Of a stretch of 64,000 bases of DNA, positions 10,801 through 22,546 are shown piece by piece. The notes under the pieces were generated by a model. It worked only from the letters and a program-made list of their open reading frames with translations. It did not search any database and was not told where the DNA came from. The first letter of the stretch is position 1, and the number at the start of each line of letters is the position of its first letter. The DNA is from Vitellaria paradoxa (Eukaryota; Streptophyta; Magnoliopsida; Ericales; Sapotaceae): assembly GCA_019916065.1 (NCBI GenBank), contig CM034242.1, positions 7,188,453-7,252,452 on the forward strand, given 5' to 3'. Position numbers and translations under genes: made by a program.

Positions 10801-13800
10801 AAATAAATTAATTATGATATTATTTCATGTAATTTAGCAATAATTAATTATTAAATTAAATTAATTAATTTGGTTTTATTATTTATTAAAAATAATTTAT
10901 ATTAATTTATATAATTAATTTAATTTATTGAATTTAATTATATTATTTATTAAAATAACTTTTTTAACAAAATATTTGAATAAAATAATTTACTTTTATG
11001 TAATGTAACAAAAATAGACAAAGTTTTAAAATTGACAAAATATTGGTAATAGAAAAAAAAACCAGAGTGAAAACACATTTTTTCTGTTTACGTTTTTCGG
11101 TTTATGTTTTTATTTTTTTTGAAAACAAAAAAACGGAAACAGGTTTATCAAACATTTTTCCTGTTGCGAGTTTATAAAATTTTGAAAACATAAACAGAAA
11201 AATAGAAAACGGAAATGTTACCAAACGGGGCCTTAATATATGGTTGTGAAGGGTCTGTTGAATTTGAGGGTTTGGCAACATTGAGTCTATAGCCCTACCT
11301 TGCAAGCCTGGGAATAATTCCTTGGTGTTGGTTATTGTTATATGTCAAACATTGATACTGCAGGTTTAAAATAACATAGAAGAAATTGTTTGGTTACCTT
11401 CACTAATTACAGTAGAAATTCTGATCACCTGCTCCATGGCAGACAGTCACAAAACTGAGACACAAGGAATGCCAAAAATACTGTGAATTGAGACAAGAAA
11501 AATGAAATAATTCTCTTGAATTTAACTAAGGATATGCCTCTCTGAAGAATGGTTTAAGAATACAGATCACATAAGACTCCAAATAGTCAGCATTAAAGCA
11601 CGTGGTTTCAAAAATTTAAGACAAAAGATGCTACATAAGATGTTACATAAGGTGCAAGACAAAAGATGTTACATAAGGTGGTTCTGTATTGTTAGACAAA
11701 AACTAGTGCAAATGCACCAGTGTTGTAGTTCATGTTAAACACCTAGAAGGAAAGCCAATAGAAGCCTTGGTTGAGGCTGCAAAAGAAAGACATGACAGCC
11801 AATAAATTATACCGAAGAATATTAAGAATGACAGTAAAGGGTTTCTGCTGGTCATCTCAAAATACTTTATTTTGATGTGCAAAAGAGAGACAAAGTCCAC
11901 TTTTCAGCTTTATACATCTATCTGTTATATGAGCTCCATCAATCTAAAAAAATCTCGTCTAATAAGAAAATTTATTAAAATTGTGAGGACTGAAATTCTG
12001 CCAGGTGCTCTCTACCATCATGGTGGCCTATTGTTTTTCCATCCACATTATGTTTTCTATCCTTTTCTTAAGTTATGAGGATACAAATATGTGATATTTT
12101 TGAATGTTTTCGCAAATTAGCTTTGTACATATTTTATTGTGTGTTTATCTTGTATGCCTTTATACAGGATATTACCTAACAAAGGTCTCATCCAATCCTG
12201 GAGCTGGTGACATTCTATTGGGATTTTTGGGATCTGTTATTCTTTCTTTCGCCTTCTCAATGTTCAAACAGATAAAGGTAACTAATTATTCTAGGCATTA
12301 ATGAGGAAGTTGGTAAATTCATTTTTTTCCCTAATTTTTGCAAGTTCAAGGCATGGTTAATGCATTGAAGCAACTAACCTGATAGATAGATTGTTTTGGA
12401 GCAACCTCTTGTTCTGACTACCACCAATTTGGACATGTCCTAGCAAGAAAGATCATTTTCTTTCTTCTTTTTTCCTGACAATAGTATAGGGTAAACAGAA
12501 CTTGTTTTCCATCTATGTCATAGTCACCACCATCATACTTGACATGATCATATCTGGTTGATCTCTCAAACTAAATGTGAGGGGGCTCAAGTCACTCCTT
12601 TATTCCCTAGCAGCATTGGAAGAACAAAAATTGTAATCACTTTTTTCTGTTTCATAATCTATTCTCATTTATCTGGTGATGAGAAAAATGGGCCTCATTT
12701 CTTGCAGTTACAGAAGTTGTTTCCTTTATTTGGTAAAGAAGAACAATATATATTTTCAGGAGTTGACAGATAGTTTAGTCTGGAAGGTGACCAACCTCCT
12801 GAAAGGATGACTGTAATGTAAGGCATGAGAGTTGGTACTCTGGACTTACAGGCCCAAGTTCTTTTTATGCACTCTGCAGTACCTTGTGACATTGAACAAG
12901 AATAGACCTTAGAATTACCCAATCCATGCCCTTCTTTAGTACTTTTATTTTTAACGGTGTTTATAGCACATTTTATTGTAGCAGGTAATTTCTTGTCTAT
13001 GGAAGTGTCCATTATGAGTAGATAATAAATGGTCTTTTGTGAAGTGATATTGGGTGCTTTATGTCATTTCAGCTTGTAAAGAGGCATGCTGCTGAAATTT
13101 TCACATCTGTCATCATTTCAACACTGTTCTCATTGTATTCTACTGCTCTCATTGGACGTCTTGTTGGGTTAAAACCATCTTTAACCATTTCAATTCTACC
13201 CCGATGTATAACTGTGGCACTAGCCCTCAATATTGTGTCTTTCTTCGAAGGTTAGTAGCTGCTTATACTCTTATATATATAGGTAGATAATACTATGAAT
13301 TACTTTTTGCAATGATCATATTTCACTTCCACATCAATTATATAATGGAACAGCACTGAAGTGTAGCAGCGCATATAGTCCTTGTGTATTATAATGTCTT
13401 TTATTTAATTGGATTTCTTTCTTCACCATATTGGTTTTAGATGCTGATCCATCTGTCACCGCTGCTGCTGTTGTATTAACTGGTCTGGTTGGAGCAAACT
13501 TTGTGCAAGTAACACTTGATAAACTCCGCTTTCGTGACCCAATTGCTCGAGGGATTGCAGCTGCAGCTAGGTACGCTTTTTTGCCCTGAGATAACAAATT
13601 CAGTGACTTAAAACTATATGATATTTAGTGTGATACGATATGCTAGTTCTGAACAAATGCATTATAACACTGTTTGGGATTCAACAATCATGCTTTCTAA
13701 ACTCAAAATCAGCTGACCTTGTAAAAGACTTTTGTTTCTCGCAATATCTCAGCACTTAAGATTGGTGAATTGCTGAAAGATGATTTTGGAAGAGAAAACT

Positions 13801-14632
13801 ACATCAGTGAATTATTAATTGGTTTGAAGTTTTCAAGAAATTGTGAATGACAAGTAAGGGATTATTTGGACACCAATTTGAAAGAATTATGATTGAATAA
13901 TAGAATGAGCTTATGTAGAACCCCTTGGCATTACGCTTTTGGGTCTGGTTAGGTGGGTCAAGATGATGCAGGATAGTAGAGATTAAAGTAAAGATAAAAG
14001 AAATTAAGTAAAAGAGAAATAGAGAGAGAAGAAGAAGATTAGGAGAGAGAAGAAGAAGAGGGGGAAGGAGAACAAGCCACAGGCTTCAATTTAATATTTT
14101 TTTATTCATCAAAAGTCTGAATAACACTTACAATCTATGCCTTTACATAGGCATTCAAATCAACTATCTTAGGAAATCAAATTAAAGATAAAATAAAAAA
14201 AAATCGAATCCTAAAAATAAGATAAATATATCAAACAAAAATCAAATCCTAAAAATAATGTAAAATCTAATCCTAATAATACGGAAATAGTATCCTATTA
14301 AATTAAAATCTTAAATATTTAATTTGCATCGCAGGAGCTCTAGGAGAGGGGATACCCCCAGTGTGTGTGTGTGTAACACTTTAAAAAAGGGAGCACTAAT
14401 AAATAAGTCTATTGTACCATAAATTTGGTCTTCAATGATTTGTTTCAGTGCTCATGGACTGGGAACAGCAGCATTATCAGCAAAGGAGCCGGAGGCTCTC
14501 CCATTTTGTGCCATTGCTTATGCTCTCACCGGTATATTTGGTTCTCTTATTTGCTCAGTGCCACCTGTCAGAGAAAGTTTGCTTGCTGTAGTTGGTCTTA
14601 ACAATCAGCAACTTAATCTGCTTAGTAATTAG
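7889..14632 (+). CDS. PLGG1: Plastidal glycolate/glycerate translocator 1 (LrgB family), chloroplast inner envelope
   Basis: Exchanges glycolate and glycerate across the chloroplast envelope during photorespiration. Exons: transit-peptide exon to 8119, 8208-8523, 9490-9751, 9886-10001, 12168-12277, 13073-13250, 13441-13570, 14449-14632; phases join without a break. The product starts its membrane part at VFGVLHLIVSLGILLLIDK and runs through conserved PLGG1 blocks: IQRWLPLFYVPFLVVLPL, GGWLASLCVAGFTALA, NPGAGDILLGFLGSVILSF, SLYSTALIGRLVGL and SAHGLGTAALSAKEPEALPF (LrgB C-terminal part). The first exon is the weak point. A transit-like reading (SQSLQLSPCKTHSPWRIQASS) is open only from 7889 and has no ATG before 8078, with TAG in frame at 7886. 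Starting at 8078 would leave no targeting sequence. Either an upstream exon supplies the start, or the 5' end is damaged. Confidence 0.92.
8560..9200. repeat. Retroelement-like remnant in PLGG1 intron 2
   Basis: The 966-bp intron contains the stretch around 8650-8720 (acacagagatttacatggaa, then accccttgcgg), which resembles sequence common in plant retroelement remnants. I see no terminal repeat or coding frame, so the class is open. Confidence 0.25.
10240..11236. mobile_element. AT-rich Tourist-like (PIF/Harbinger-type) element in PLGG1 intron 4
   Basis: Ends in inverted repeats GGGCCCGTTTGATAAC and, reverse complemented, AGGCCCCGTTTGGTAAC, each flanked by TAA (10240-10242 and 11234-11236), the 3-bp target typical of PIF/Harbinger elements. 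Subterminal parts hold paired words (ctgttttttgttttctattg on the left; aacataaacagaaaaataga on the right). The middle (about 10370-10980) is almost pure A/T, made of taat/aatta words. No transposase. A related element lies at 55358-56650. The insertion largely explains why this intron is 2.2 kb. Confidence 0.6.
11618..11679. repeat. Short tandem repeat in PLGG1 intron 4
   Basis: The word aagacaaaagatg(c/t)tacataag occurs twice, with a partial extra copy of gatgttacataag between them. Confidence 0.7.
13890..14350. repeat. Retroelement-like insertion in PLGG1 intron 7
   Basis: Intron 7 contains a purine-rich block (gagagagaagaagaag, about 14018-14070) followed by a segment around 14100-14160 that resembles the ends of plant LTR elements. 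No frame and no clear terminal repeat. Boundaries are approximate. Confidence 0.25.
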
Positions 14633-16309
14633 TTACGTTTGTTTCTTTGATTAGAGTTCCAGAAACAAACTTAATGATTCTGCCTTTCTGATGTAAGTGA
14701 GTTGAACTAATAAATTTCAAACTAAGCCACTAGGCTTGATACTATGAAGTTCAGGGCTATCCAGACAGGCCTTGCTCTACGTACAGAAATCTTGATGGCT
14801 TTTTTTTTTTAAATTTTAATTGTAGCTTTGTAGTTTGTAAAAAAGGGAAAAACTGCTTGTGCTTAAATCACGTGCAGATATAGTACGATGACATTCTATC
14901 TCAATTGATGTTGTGAACACACAAATCATTATTATATATATATATATATATATATTTGTATATGGTGCTTGATATGCATAGAAATGTTGAGGTGTCTTTT
15001 GTTAAAAGTAAGCATGCATTAATGTGATTTAAACCTTAACATTGTCACTCTTCAGGAATAAAAAAGTTTCTATTCTTTCCTTTGAAGTTGATGCTATCAT
15101 ATAATACACGTGGTGTCACTTAAAATCTGTGTTTAGATTGCGGATTCATCGAGGAAAAAAAGAAGGAATAAGGATTTAAAATCACTTCTTAGAAAATAAG
15201 AGGAAAAATACGTGTAATTAGAAGGAATAAGGATTTAAAATCACTTCTTAGAAAATAAGAGGAAAAATACGTGTAATTGAGAAATAAAAGAAAAAAAAAA
15301 GTTAAATTAGAAAATTAATTTGTATTTGAAATTTTGTAATTCCTTCCTCTCCATCTTCCTCGTTCTTTTTCTCTCTCCTTTGCCTTTTCTTTTCCTCCAC
15401 CGAATCATTGATTCTTTCAATCACTCAGTTCTCAGTCTACAGAAGGGAGATGCCAGGTGAAGTAACCAACAAACTATTGAACCCAGAACGTGCAATTTAT
15501 AATATCAATCAGTTTTGATGAATGATTGTATCCATATGATTTTGCACAAGATTATTGAGGATAAAGAAGGCTCTGCAGGTAGATTGTAAGTTCATCGAAC
15601 AAAGTTGAGTGATTGATCGACTTGCTTACAGTGATTGATCAAAGCAATTCGCAACCTAATAAGTTTTTGTCTGGTTATTGACTGTATATTTAATTCTTTG
15701 ATTAGAACTCGAGCCTTTGTTATAATGTTGAAAAAAAAAAAAAAAAATAGTCCGTCGTTAACCAGGATGTACACAAGTTGAACTAGCAAAGTTGTGAGCA
15801 TGCTCAAATTTAAGCCATTCGGCCTGATGCTATGAATTTACCCAACTACTCAGGATAGATTGTGCTTCTATAAATCTCGTAGATTACCCTTTCAAATAAA
15901 TTAAAAAAAAAAAAAAGATTTTACTTTCAAGGACTTGGGATGAGTTAATCATCAGAATTGCAGAGCACTGAGAATTAAAAGGGCTTCCACATTTGTAGAA
16001 CCTGTAACTCGGGATGCCTTCGGAACATGCAAATTCTGTATTAAGTAAACTTACATAATTGGTTGACTGCTTATGAACTTGATAAGAAAAGAATATTACT
16101 GCTCATTTATGTACAACTTTGTTTACAAATAGTTGAATTAATACAACATGGTTCCTAGGTGGCTTTGGAGCAGCGGTAAGGCTGCTTATAGGTAGCCTTC
16201 TCCAAACTTCACAATGCAGAAGCTTGTACAGGGTTGCCTTGTTTAGAACAATGATGCTTCTTGGACCTGAAGAAGCACGAATCCAACAAAAATGTAGCCA
16301 TTAAAGGCC
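14633..16309. other. Intergenic between convergent PLGG1 and MAPKKK genes
   Basis: Holds the 3' flanks of two convergent genes, an AT microsatellite (about 14932-14955), the 59-bp tandem duplication at 15162-15279, a pyrimidine-rich patch (15340-15400) and poly-A runs. No supportable coding sequence. Confidence 0.6.
15162..15279. repeat. 59-bp perfect tandem duplication
   Basis: Two adjoining 59-bp units, 15162-15220 and 15221-15279, are identical except for the last base (a/g). The unit starts gaaggaataaggatttaaaa. Such identity in non-coding DNA points to a recent duplication. Confidence 0.95.
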
Positions 16310-17515
16310 CTAATTGAAGATCTCAATGCCAATGCTCGAGCTTGGAATATCAGAAATGTAACCCTGTTCTGCATCTTCCTTCTCCACTCTTCTCTTTTTA
16401 CGGGCAGGAAATTCTTCTGAAACAATAATGCCGGAATGCTTTGTGGTGATGCAACTATTAAGCCAGCAAGGAACGATCCCATCTGGTGCTAAATGTGAAA
16501 TGATCAAGTTTGGCTTCAGAACATCAAACTCACTCCGGGTTGATGAATCACAGAGTGCTTCTGCTGCTCTGGGAACAACGACTCTGTTTCTGTCTCTGTC
16601 TTTTCGAGTGACTCTGCATTCCAGAGGACAAACAAAGGAATGATGTAAGAGCATATCAGCAGTCCACCGGTTCTTGGGATCCCTGGCCAAGCACTTCCTG
16701 AGAAAATCTTGACCCTCTTCTGGCAACCCAACGGGGATTTCTGGCAATTGTTCTGTGAAGCCAATAGCTTTCAGGAAAACCTCTGTTCCAGCATTAGGAT
16801 CAAACTTCCAGGGCTCTGTCCCTGTGAGTAGCTCTAAAACCGTGCACCCAAGTGCCCAAATATCAGATTCAGGCTCATATTCTCCATTGACAATCGACTC
16901 CGGAGCCATGTACAGAGCGGTGCCCCGGAGTTTCCCTTTGCCTGCCCTGCTTTTCAGCCTCTGTCCAGCCCTCTTTGCAAGCCCAAAATCGGCAATTTTT
17001 GCGGTGCTTTCTTCAACTCTTTTCCTCTTATTACCAGTCAAACCCAAAGAAGAAGACGACGACGATGAAATTGCTGAATCTGAATCACTCTCCTCAACCA
17101 CAAGCAATATATTATCGGGCTTTATGTCACAGTGGACAAAGCCCCGATTGTGAATGCCCCTCAAACCCTTCAGGATGGACTTCACGTACCGCTTCACGTC
17201 TATCTCAGGCAACCCGACGCCGGTGCTCCGAAGGCGGTCGCCCAAACTTCCGCCGGCGGCGTACTCCAAGAAGATATTGTACAGCGGGACTCCACGCTCG
17301 ACGGTGAATTCGTCTCCGAAACAGCCGAGAACGGAGGGGCAACTTCGGAACTCATTGAGGAAGGCGATTTCTCTGCGGAGGGAGCGGGACTGCAACACGG
17401 GGGCGGATTTCACCGCCATGACCGGCGGTAGACCGAAGCTTGATGGCGAAGCTATTGCCAGAAAAACCACTGCAAAGCCTCCCATTCCCAGTTTCTTAAC
17501 TCTTGTCCACATCAT
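16310..17515 (-). CDS. MAPKKK17/18-type (MEKK-like) serine/threonine kinase, intronless
   Basis: Single-exon protein kinase of 401 residues. Kinase landmarks in order: Gly-rich loop GMGGFAVVF (10-18), ATP-binding Lys36 in AVKS, alpha-C Glu49, catalytic loop HCDIKPDNILL with D130, K132 and N135 (HCD rather than HRD), DFG at 176-178, APE at 204-206 and DIWALGC. A Ser-rich and basic insert (about 143-170, with NKRKRVEE) sits between catalytic loop and DFG, and the C-terminal tail carries a basic ARKKRRVEK stretch that could be a nuclear signal. The intronless structure and the MWTRVKKLGMGGFA start fit the plant MAPKKK17/18/19/20/21 group; MAPKKK17/18 act in ABA signalling through MKK3 in Arabidopsis. 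Two Met codons open the frame; the first (17515) is used here. Confidence 0.9.
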   Translation of the reverse strand: MMWTRVKKLGMGGFAVVFLAIASPSSFGLPPVMAVKSAPVLQSRSLRREIAFLNEFRSCPSVLGCFGDEFTVERGVPLYNIFLEYAAGGSLGDRLRSTGVGLPEIDVKRYVKSILKGLRGIHNRGFVHCDIKPDNILLVVEESDSDSAISSSSSSSLGLTGNKRKRVEESTAKIADFGLAKRAGQRLKSRAGKGKLRGTALYMAPESIVNGEYEPESDIWALGCTVLELLTGTEPWKFDPNAGTEVFLKAIGFTEQLPEIPVGLPEEGQDFLRKCLARDPKNRWTADMLLHHSFVCPLECRVTRKDRDRNRVVVPRAAEALCDSSTRSEFDVLKPNLIISHLAPDGIVPCWLNSCITTKHSGIIVSEEFPARKKRRVEKEDAEQGYISDIPSSSIGIEIFN

Positions 17516-17586
17516 GAGAGAACAAATTCCTAATCCTAAACCTTCTCCTTCTCCTTCTCCGGTTCTCCCTCTTTGTCTTTGGCGCG

Positions 17587-17595
17587 CTTAAATAG
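17587..17595 (-). promoter_or_regulatory. Possible TATA box of the MAPKKK gene
   Basis: On the minus strand the sequence reads CTATTTAAG about 72 bases before the start codon at 17515, a plausible distance for a TATA box with a short leader. Motif-only evidence. Confidence 0.35.
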
Positions 17596-17807
17596 ATTCC
17601 GTTGCTTACTTTATGGGCGAGTTTCAAAACCAGTTTCGTGTTTCCTTTTCGGAATCGGAAAAGGATCGAACCGGTTCAGCAATTTATTGGTTGCGCCAGT
17701 TGTACGATTATTATATAACAAAGTATAAAATTTATACGTTAAAATTACCGTTCCACCCCAGGCCTTGTAGTCCAGGGCAAAGCCAGATAATTTCTGAAGT
17801 CGTCAGT

Positions 17808-17821
17808 CCCCCCCCCCCCCC
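17808..17821. repeat. Poly-C run (14 C)
   Basis: A homopolymer of 14 C in AT-rich DNA. It may be miscounted by sequencing. Confidence 0.8.
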
Positions 17822-20198
17822 AAAAATTGAATTTAAAATTATGAATTAATTTTTTTACTAATTTTTAAGTATATTATTCACCTCTATTAAAAAAATGGTG
17901 GGAAAAGACTTTCAATTAGGAAAATTTATACTCGTATAGAAAAATTATAAAAAAAAAATACTTCAATTATCATGACAAATATATGAGAAATGTCAAATTC
18001 TTTACGGAGAATGGTCGAATCAATAATTTTGTATATAATAAAGATTAATTTTTTTTCAGGAGGGTCACGTGACCTATCGAGCTCCACGGGGCTTTACGTG
18101 AAAACGAGCCGAATCGGATCGAACTTTAACTTATTTGAAATTATTTGAGACCGGTTCGAGTTATTTATACCGAATTCAAACTCAATTAAAACTTTTATAT
18201 AAGTTCGAGCTCGATTAATAAAGAGGAATTTAGACTTGAGTTTAGCTCGCGAATAATTCAATTAAAACAAAATAATATCATTTTAGTCTAAAATACAATA
18301 AATAAAATATTATTAAAAAATATAAATATATATATATTATTTTATCGAACCAGCTCAGAAACTTTTAAGCCAAAAACTTTTCTAAGCTCAAACTTGAGCT
18401 CGAATCTAAATGAGGCACAAGTCAAACTTAATTCGAAGTCGTTTTAATTACGAAATAAAGTCGATTTGAGTTTTTTTCAAGCTGAACTCGAATAGCTCAC
18501 GAATAAGTCGATTCGTTTCCACTCCTACTCCTGTCTCAAGATCTGATGTCGACGGTTGAACTCTCACATTTTTAGTTAAATTTCAATTTAACCTTTTTGT
18601 CCAGTACTATTTGAAATAATTTATTGAAACTCCATGTGGTATCACATCTCTTTTTTATTGAACATTGGGAATTAAATGAGAACCACAAGAAAAGCTCCAC
18701 TCCTAATTTCGAGTTTTTTTGCGAATTGGCTCCCATTTTGTATTGTTAGTCAAGCTTTTTTCAAAAGAGTTCGACAAGAGCAATAACCAAACTCATGTAA
18801 AACCTTTTTATGAAAACTATTAGTGACATCACTAAACATACACACATAATGAACACAGGAGAGTACGACGAGGACGATAGCCAAACCTATGTAAAGCCTT
18901 TTTATGAGTATTAGTTACCTAGCTAAACATATATGCATAGGGAGCCTGAGTTAAAAACTATCAATAGCACTTTAATTAACTCTAAAATCAATCTAATTTA
19001 CACCACTATACAAACTCTTGCCCACCCTCACCCATAAAAAAATGTTTCTAGCATCAGACCATCTTAGCCATTTTTCTCTTTTTTTCTCTAACTCTTAATA
19101 GACTAAAACAGAGTAGTAAGTAAATGGAGGACTCAAATCAAGGCAAAATTTAGAAGTAGATATACTTTTTTTATACATGTAAAAATAATCACAACTTGTT
19201 ATTGAATATTAAACAATTTTCAATTCAATTACTTCATTTGAGTATTGAATTTTTATTACTTGAGCTAAATACAATATTATCAATTATAATCTACTTCAAA
19301 ATTGGTGACGTCTATAGTAATTTTCTCATTTTTCCTCTCTATTTCACTGCAGTTTCTAGTTTTGTTAGTTTTCTTAATAACGCAGGTACAAGATACTTTG
19401 ATCTATCTCAAATTAAAGAATCATAATAAGAAAAAAATCCACAACATCCGTGCTTTTGAGTTTCATCAATTTAATGACACACACCTGGAGTAATATATAT
19501 ATATATATATATAAGTTTGAACATCAAACTTAAAAAATATTTACTAAAATCTTACCCCGCACATACACATATATATGTATAATATATATAATTTTGAATA
19601 TCAAACTTTAAAAATAATTTACCAAGAACTTACCTTATACTTTTAATAATCAAAAAATGTCTTCCCTGAGTTCATATTAGTACACGAAGTTATCATCTTA
19701 TTTGGTTTCCACAATCTTAGAGCCGTGCTTTATTTCAACCTACGTTCAACCATAGTTATAAAATCCTACTAAATTAACTCGAGCTTGATGATGGAAATTA
19801 AAATAACAAAAATTTATAAAGAAAAACAAATGAAAGAAATTAATTTTTTATTTGATTAAGTTAAAAAATAAAATAAAATATATTTTTATACGTTTTTAAA
19901 AAGGTAAATATAAAAAAATTTTATTTTAGCTTTTAAAATAAATTTTTACATTCTCTTTTACTAAATTAGACCGAAAAATATTTGTCAAAATTTTTAAAAG
20001 TTCTTTTTTATTAAGAAAAATTACGTTATTTTAAATTACAAATAAAAATAACTAATTAAAAATAAATATTTTTTTAATCTTACAGCTTAAAAAAGTAAAA
20101 TAAAATATAAAAAATTATTTATGAACTACAAATAGGTCCATTTCATGTAATCCATTCATCACTTTAGAGCAAGATTTCCAGGCGGTTAACGCAACTAA
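17822..20198. other. Intergenic AT-rich DNA with repeats
   Basis: No gene recognised. It holds the element at 18090-18545, an AT microsatellite at about 19493-19512, and an imperfect tandem pair around 19495-19635 (atataagtttgaacatcaaa, then ataattttgaatatcaaact). Confidence 0.6.
18090..18545. mobile_element. Non-autonomous DNA element, same family as 2600-3010
   Basis: Left part gaaaacgagccgaatcggat and right part, reverse complemented (ggaaacgaatcgacttattc), look like degenerate terminal inverted repeats. The interior follows the 4CLL intron element in order: aagttcgagctcgattaa, gaatttagacttgag, tagctcgcgaata, aataaaatattatt, an AT run, then atcgaaccagctcag. No coding frame. Confidence 0.55.
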
Positions 20199-20700
20199 GG
20201 GTGCGTTTGGTGCACCAAATTGTAATGAAAAACTCTGAAAACTTCTATACATTTTTTCCACATTTTTTCGTTATCAAAATTCAAAAAAAATTCAATACAT
20301 TTCCAAAAAAAAAAAAAAAAATAACTAGAATTCGGTTAATCAAATAATAAAAATTTTTTCCTCATTCTCATCATGAACTCTTAAATTACTGAATGACACT
20401 CACTTTGACTATTTTTTGTGGGATCGTAGAAACTTTTTTAACGGATTATAGAAACCGTTTCGACGGATTCGCGCAATCAATTTCCGTCCAAACGGTTATT
20501 ACAATTCGTTTAGACAAATTGTACTAAAAAGAAGTAATGATTGTCCAAAATTTTGAATTCGTCCAAACAAAAATCTAATTCGTCATAATAAAAATCTTAC
20601 TATTTATTTCCAAAAAATACCGTTTGAGATGTATGTACAAAACATAAAAAATTTCTCTAAACCATATTTTATCATATTTTTTATCACTTCAAACACATCT
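20199..20700. mobile_element. Tourist-like MITE, copy 1 (TAA target site)
   Basis: 502 bp flanked by TAA at 20196-20198 and 20701-20703. The left end is GGGTGCGTTTGGTGCACC and the right end, reverse complemented, is AGATGTGTTTGAAGTGAT. The interior shares long words with 42454-42893, e.g. ctagaattcggtta, caaat(a)ataaaaattttttc and tcattctcatcatg. No transposase; moved by enzymes in trans. Confidence 0.75.
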
Positions 20701-20955
20701 TAAAACGGTTGAATTAAAAACATTCTTAGATTTTAGACGATGTGAATTAAAAACATTCTTAGATTTTAGACGACGTGGGCCCCATTTTCCGCTTTTCCTT
20801 ATTGGTTGAGTCCACGTGGATTGAAGAGTGTTCAACATGAAGTCAAAATGCGCGTGAGCTGGACATTCATCTGTCCAACACAGGGAGGACTCCTTGGAGA
20901 TTTGAGCAACTTGAACCCGAGGACTCCTTTGAGATTTGTACATATACAGGGGGTT

Positions 20956-21000
20956 AGAGAGAGAGAGAGAGACCCTACTCTCAATTGCACAGTTGAAGGT
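20956..21000 (+). promoter_or_regulatory. GA tract and probable 5' leader exon end of the BPC gene
   Basis: A (GA)8-type tract (20956-20972) is followed by a good splice donor, gaag/gtaagttgc at 21000/21001. Class I/II/III BPC proteins bind GA/CT repeats, so this leader could be an autoregulatory site. The link to the downstream CDS is inferred; there is no transcript evidence. Confidence 0.45.
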
Positions 21001-21647
21001 AAGTTGCTCTAACTTTACTCTCATCCTTCGAATTTTGTAGTTTTGTTGTTCTTCATTACTTTCTCAATTGGGTTTGTCATGATTTTCTGCTTAATGGGCA
21101 TGCTGATATTTGATTAAATTTTGGTTTGATCTTTCTGGGTTGTGTTCTTGCTTGTAAAAATGTTGCCTTTCTGCATAGTGCGGTATAATTTCATTGTTAT
21201 TTCCTTTTCTGCCCGGCCTTTGATTCGTGTGTTTTAAGTGGGTCTTGTATTTTTTCTTGCAATCTTTATTCAAATTGAGTCCTCACCATAATTTGGAGGG
21301 GTTAGTCTTTAGTATTTTCACGGGATTCATCTGTTTGTTGCAATCTGTTGTATTTATTTTCAATTTTGTGTTAATAAATTGATGCTTGTATCCATGCATG
21401 CAAGCACTATTGCATATGCTTATGTACATACTTGTAGCATACACATACAGCTCCATGGCTTAAAAATGATTTTAGTTCATTGTTCTAGTTAGAAACTCTC
21501 TGGCTTGGTGTAAGTTGATATTTTAGAGCTTTTGTCCTGTTTTGGCTTAATTAATTATGCGGTAGTGAACATTTTAGGAATTGAAAGTTTAGAATGGCAG
21601 CGGAGAACATTGGGATTCCTTGAATTCAATTTGGGAAGGTAACATTT

Positions 21648-22017
21648 TTGTAGAATACTCTGAATGATTTGGAAACTGATTATGAGTTGTACTGATGCAT
21701 GCGTGGATTTATGACATTGCATTATGTGGGTTATATAAAACTCTTGTAGACTCGATAATGATCTTGTGATCCTTTATCAAAAAGGGAATATATGCAGCTA
21801 ATCAAATTCGGTATAAATTTGTTGCATTCATTGTTGTAGATATTCTGAATGATTTGGAAACTGATTATGAGTTGTGATGATGTATGCGTGGATTTTATGA
21901 TATTGCATTATGTGGGTTATATAAAACTTTTGTAGGCTCAATAATGAGCTTGTGATTCTTTTATCAGAAAGGTTATGTAACCAGTTATTCAAATTTCATA
22001 TAAATTCGTTATATTCA
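21648..22017. repeat. Tandem duplication of about 185 bp in the probable BPC leader intron
   Basis: Unit 1 (21648-21833) and unit 2 (21834-22017) share, in order, ctgaatgatttggaaactga, ttatgagttg, atgcgtggatt, gcattatgtgggttatataa and taaatt(t/c)gtt. They have diverged by scattered substitutions and small indels. Confidence 0.9.
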
Positions 22018-22546
22018 CAGCCTATGTCTTATTTAAAAAAAAAGAAATAAATAAATCAATGTGTTTTTTGTGATTGCTTTCTTTTATATTATGTGTTCGG
22101 ATGTGTTTTTTGGTAAGTCTTCTATGGATCTTTAGCTTGTGTTCAAGTTTGTCTAACTTTAGGTTTAGGATGACTTTTGAAATATTTCAATGTGAAGATC
22201 ACATTCCATCTCGTAATCGTTAAGCCTGTTTTCCTTATGCGTAGTGAAAAAGAAGGGGAAAAAAGGGAAGATTTAAGATCTGCGTGTTATTATATGTTGC
22301 TTGCACCTGGGTATATAGATACCTATGGGGCACGGCAGATTTGGTTCTATGAGTTGGAAGTTCTAATAGAAATCCTTGCATGTAGCTGCAGCGCTGAGAC
22401 ATCCAGTAATACTCGTGAAGATGGGAGATATTATAGAAACCTATGATATCCGAACCTAGCACAGAGGGATTTTCACATTTTGCCTGAATTCATCTTGGAA
22501 ATTTCTTTCAACAAACTCTGGCTTCCGTCCAATTCAAGAAAGTCAG

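Noticed and set aside
16755..17591. Several plus-strand open frames of 70-145 codons
   Set aside because: They lie antisense to the MAPKKK coding exon and encode no known family; they are shadows.
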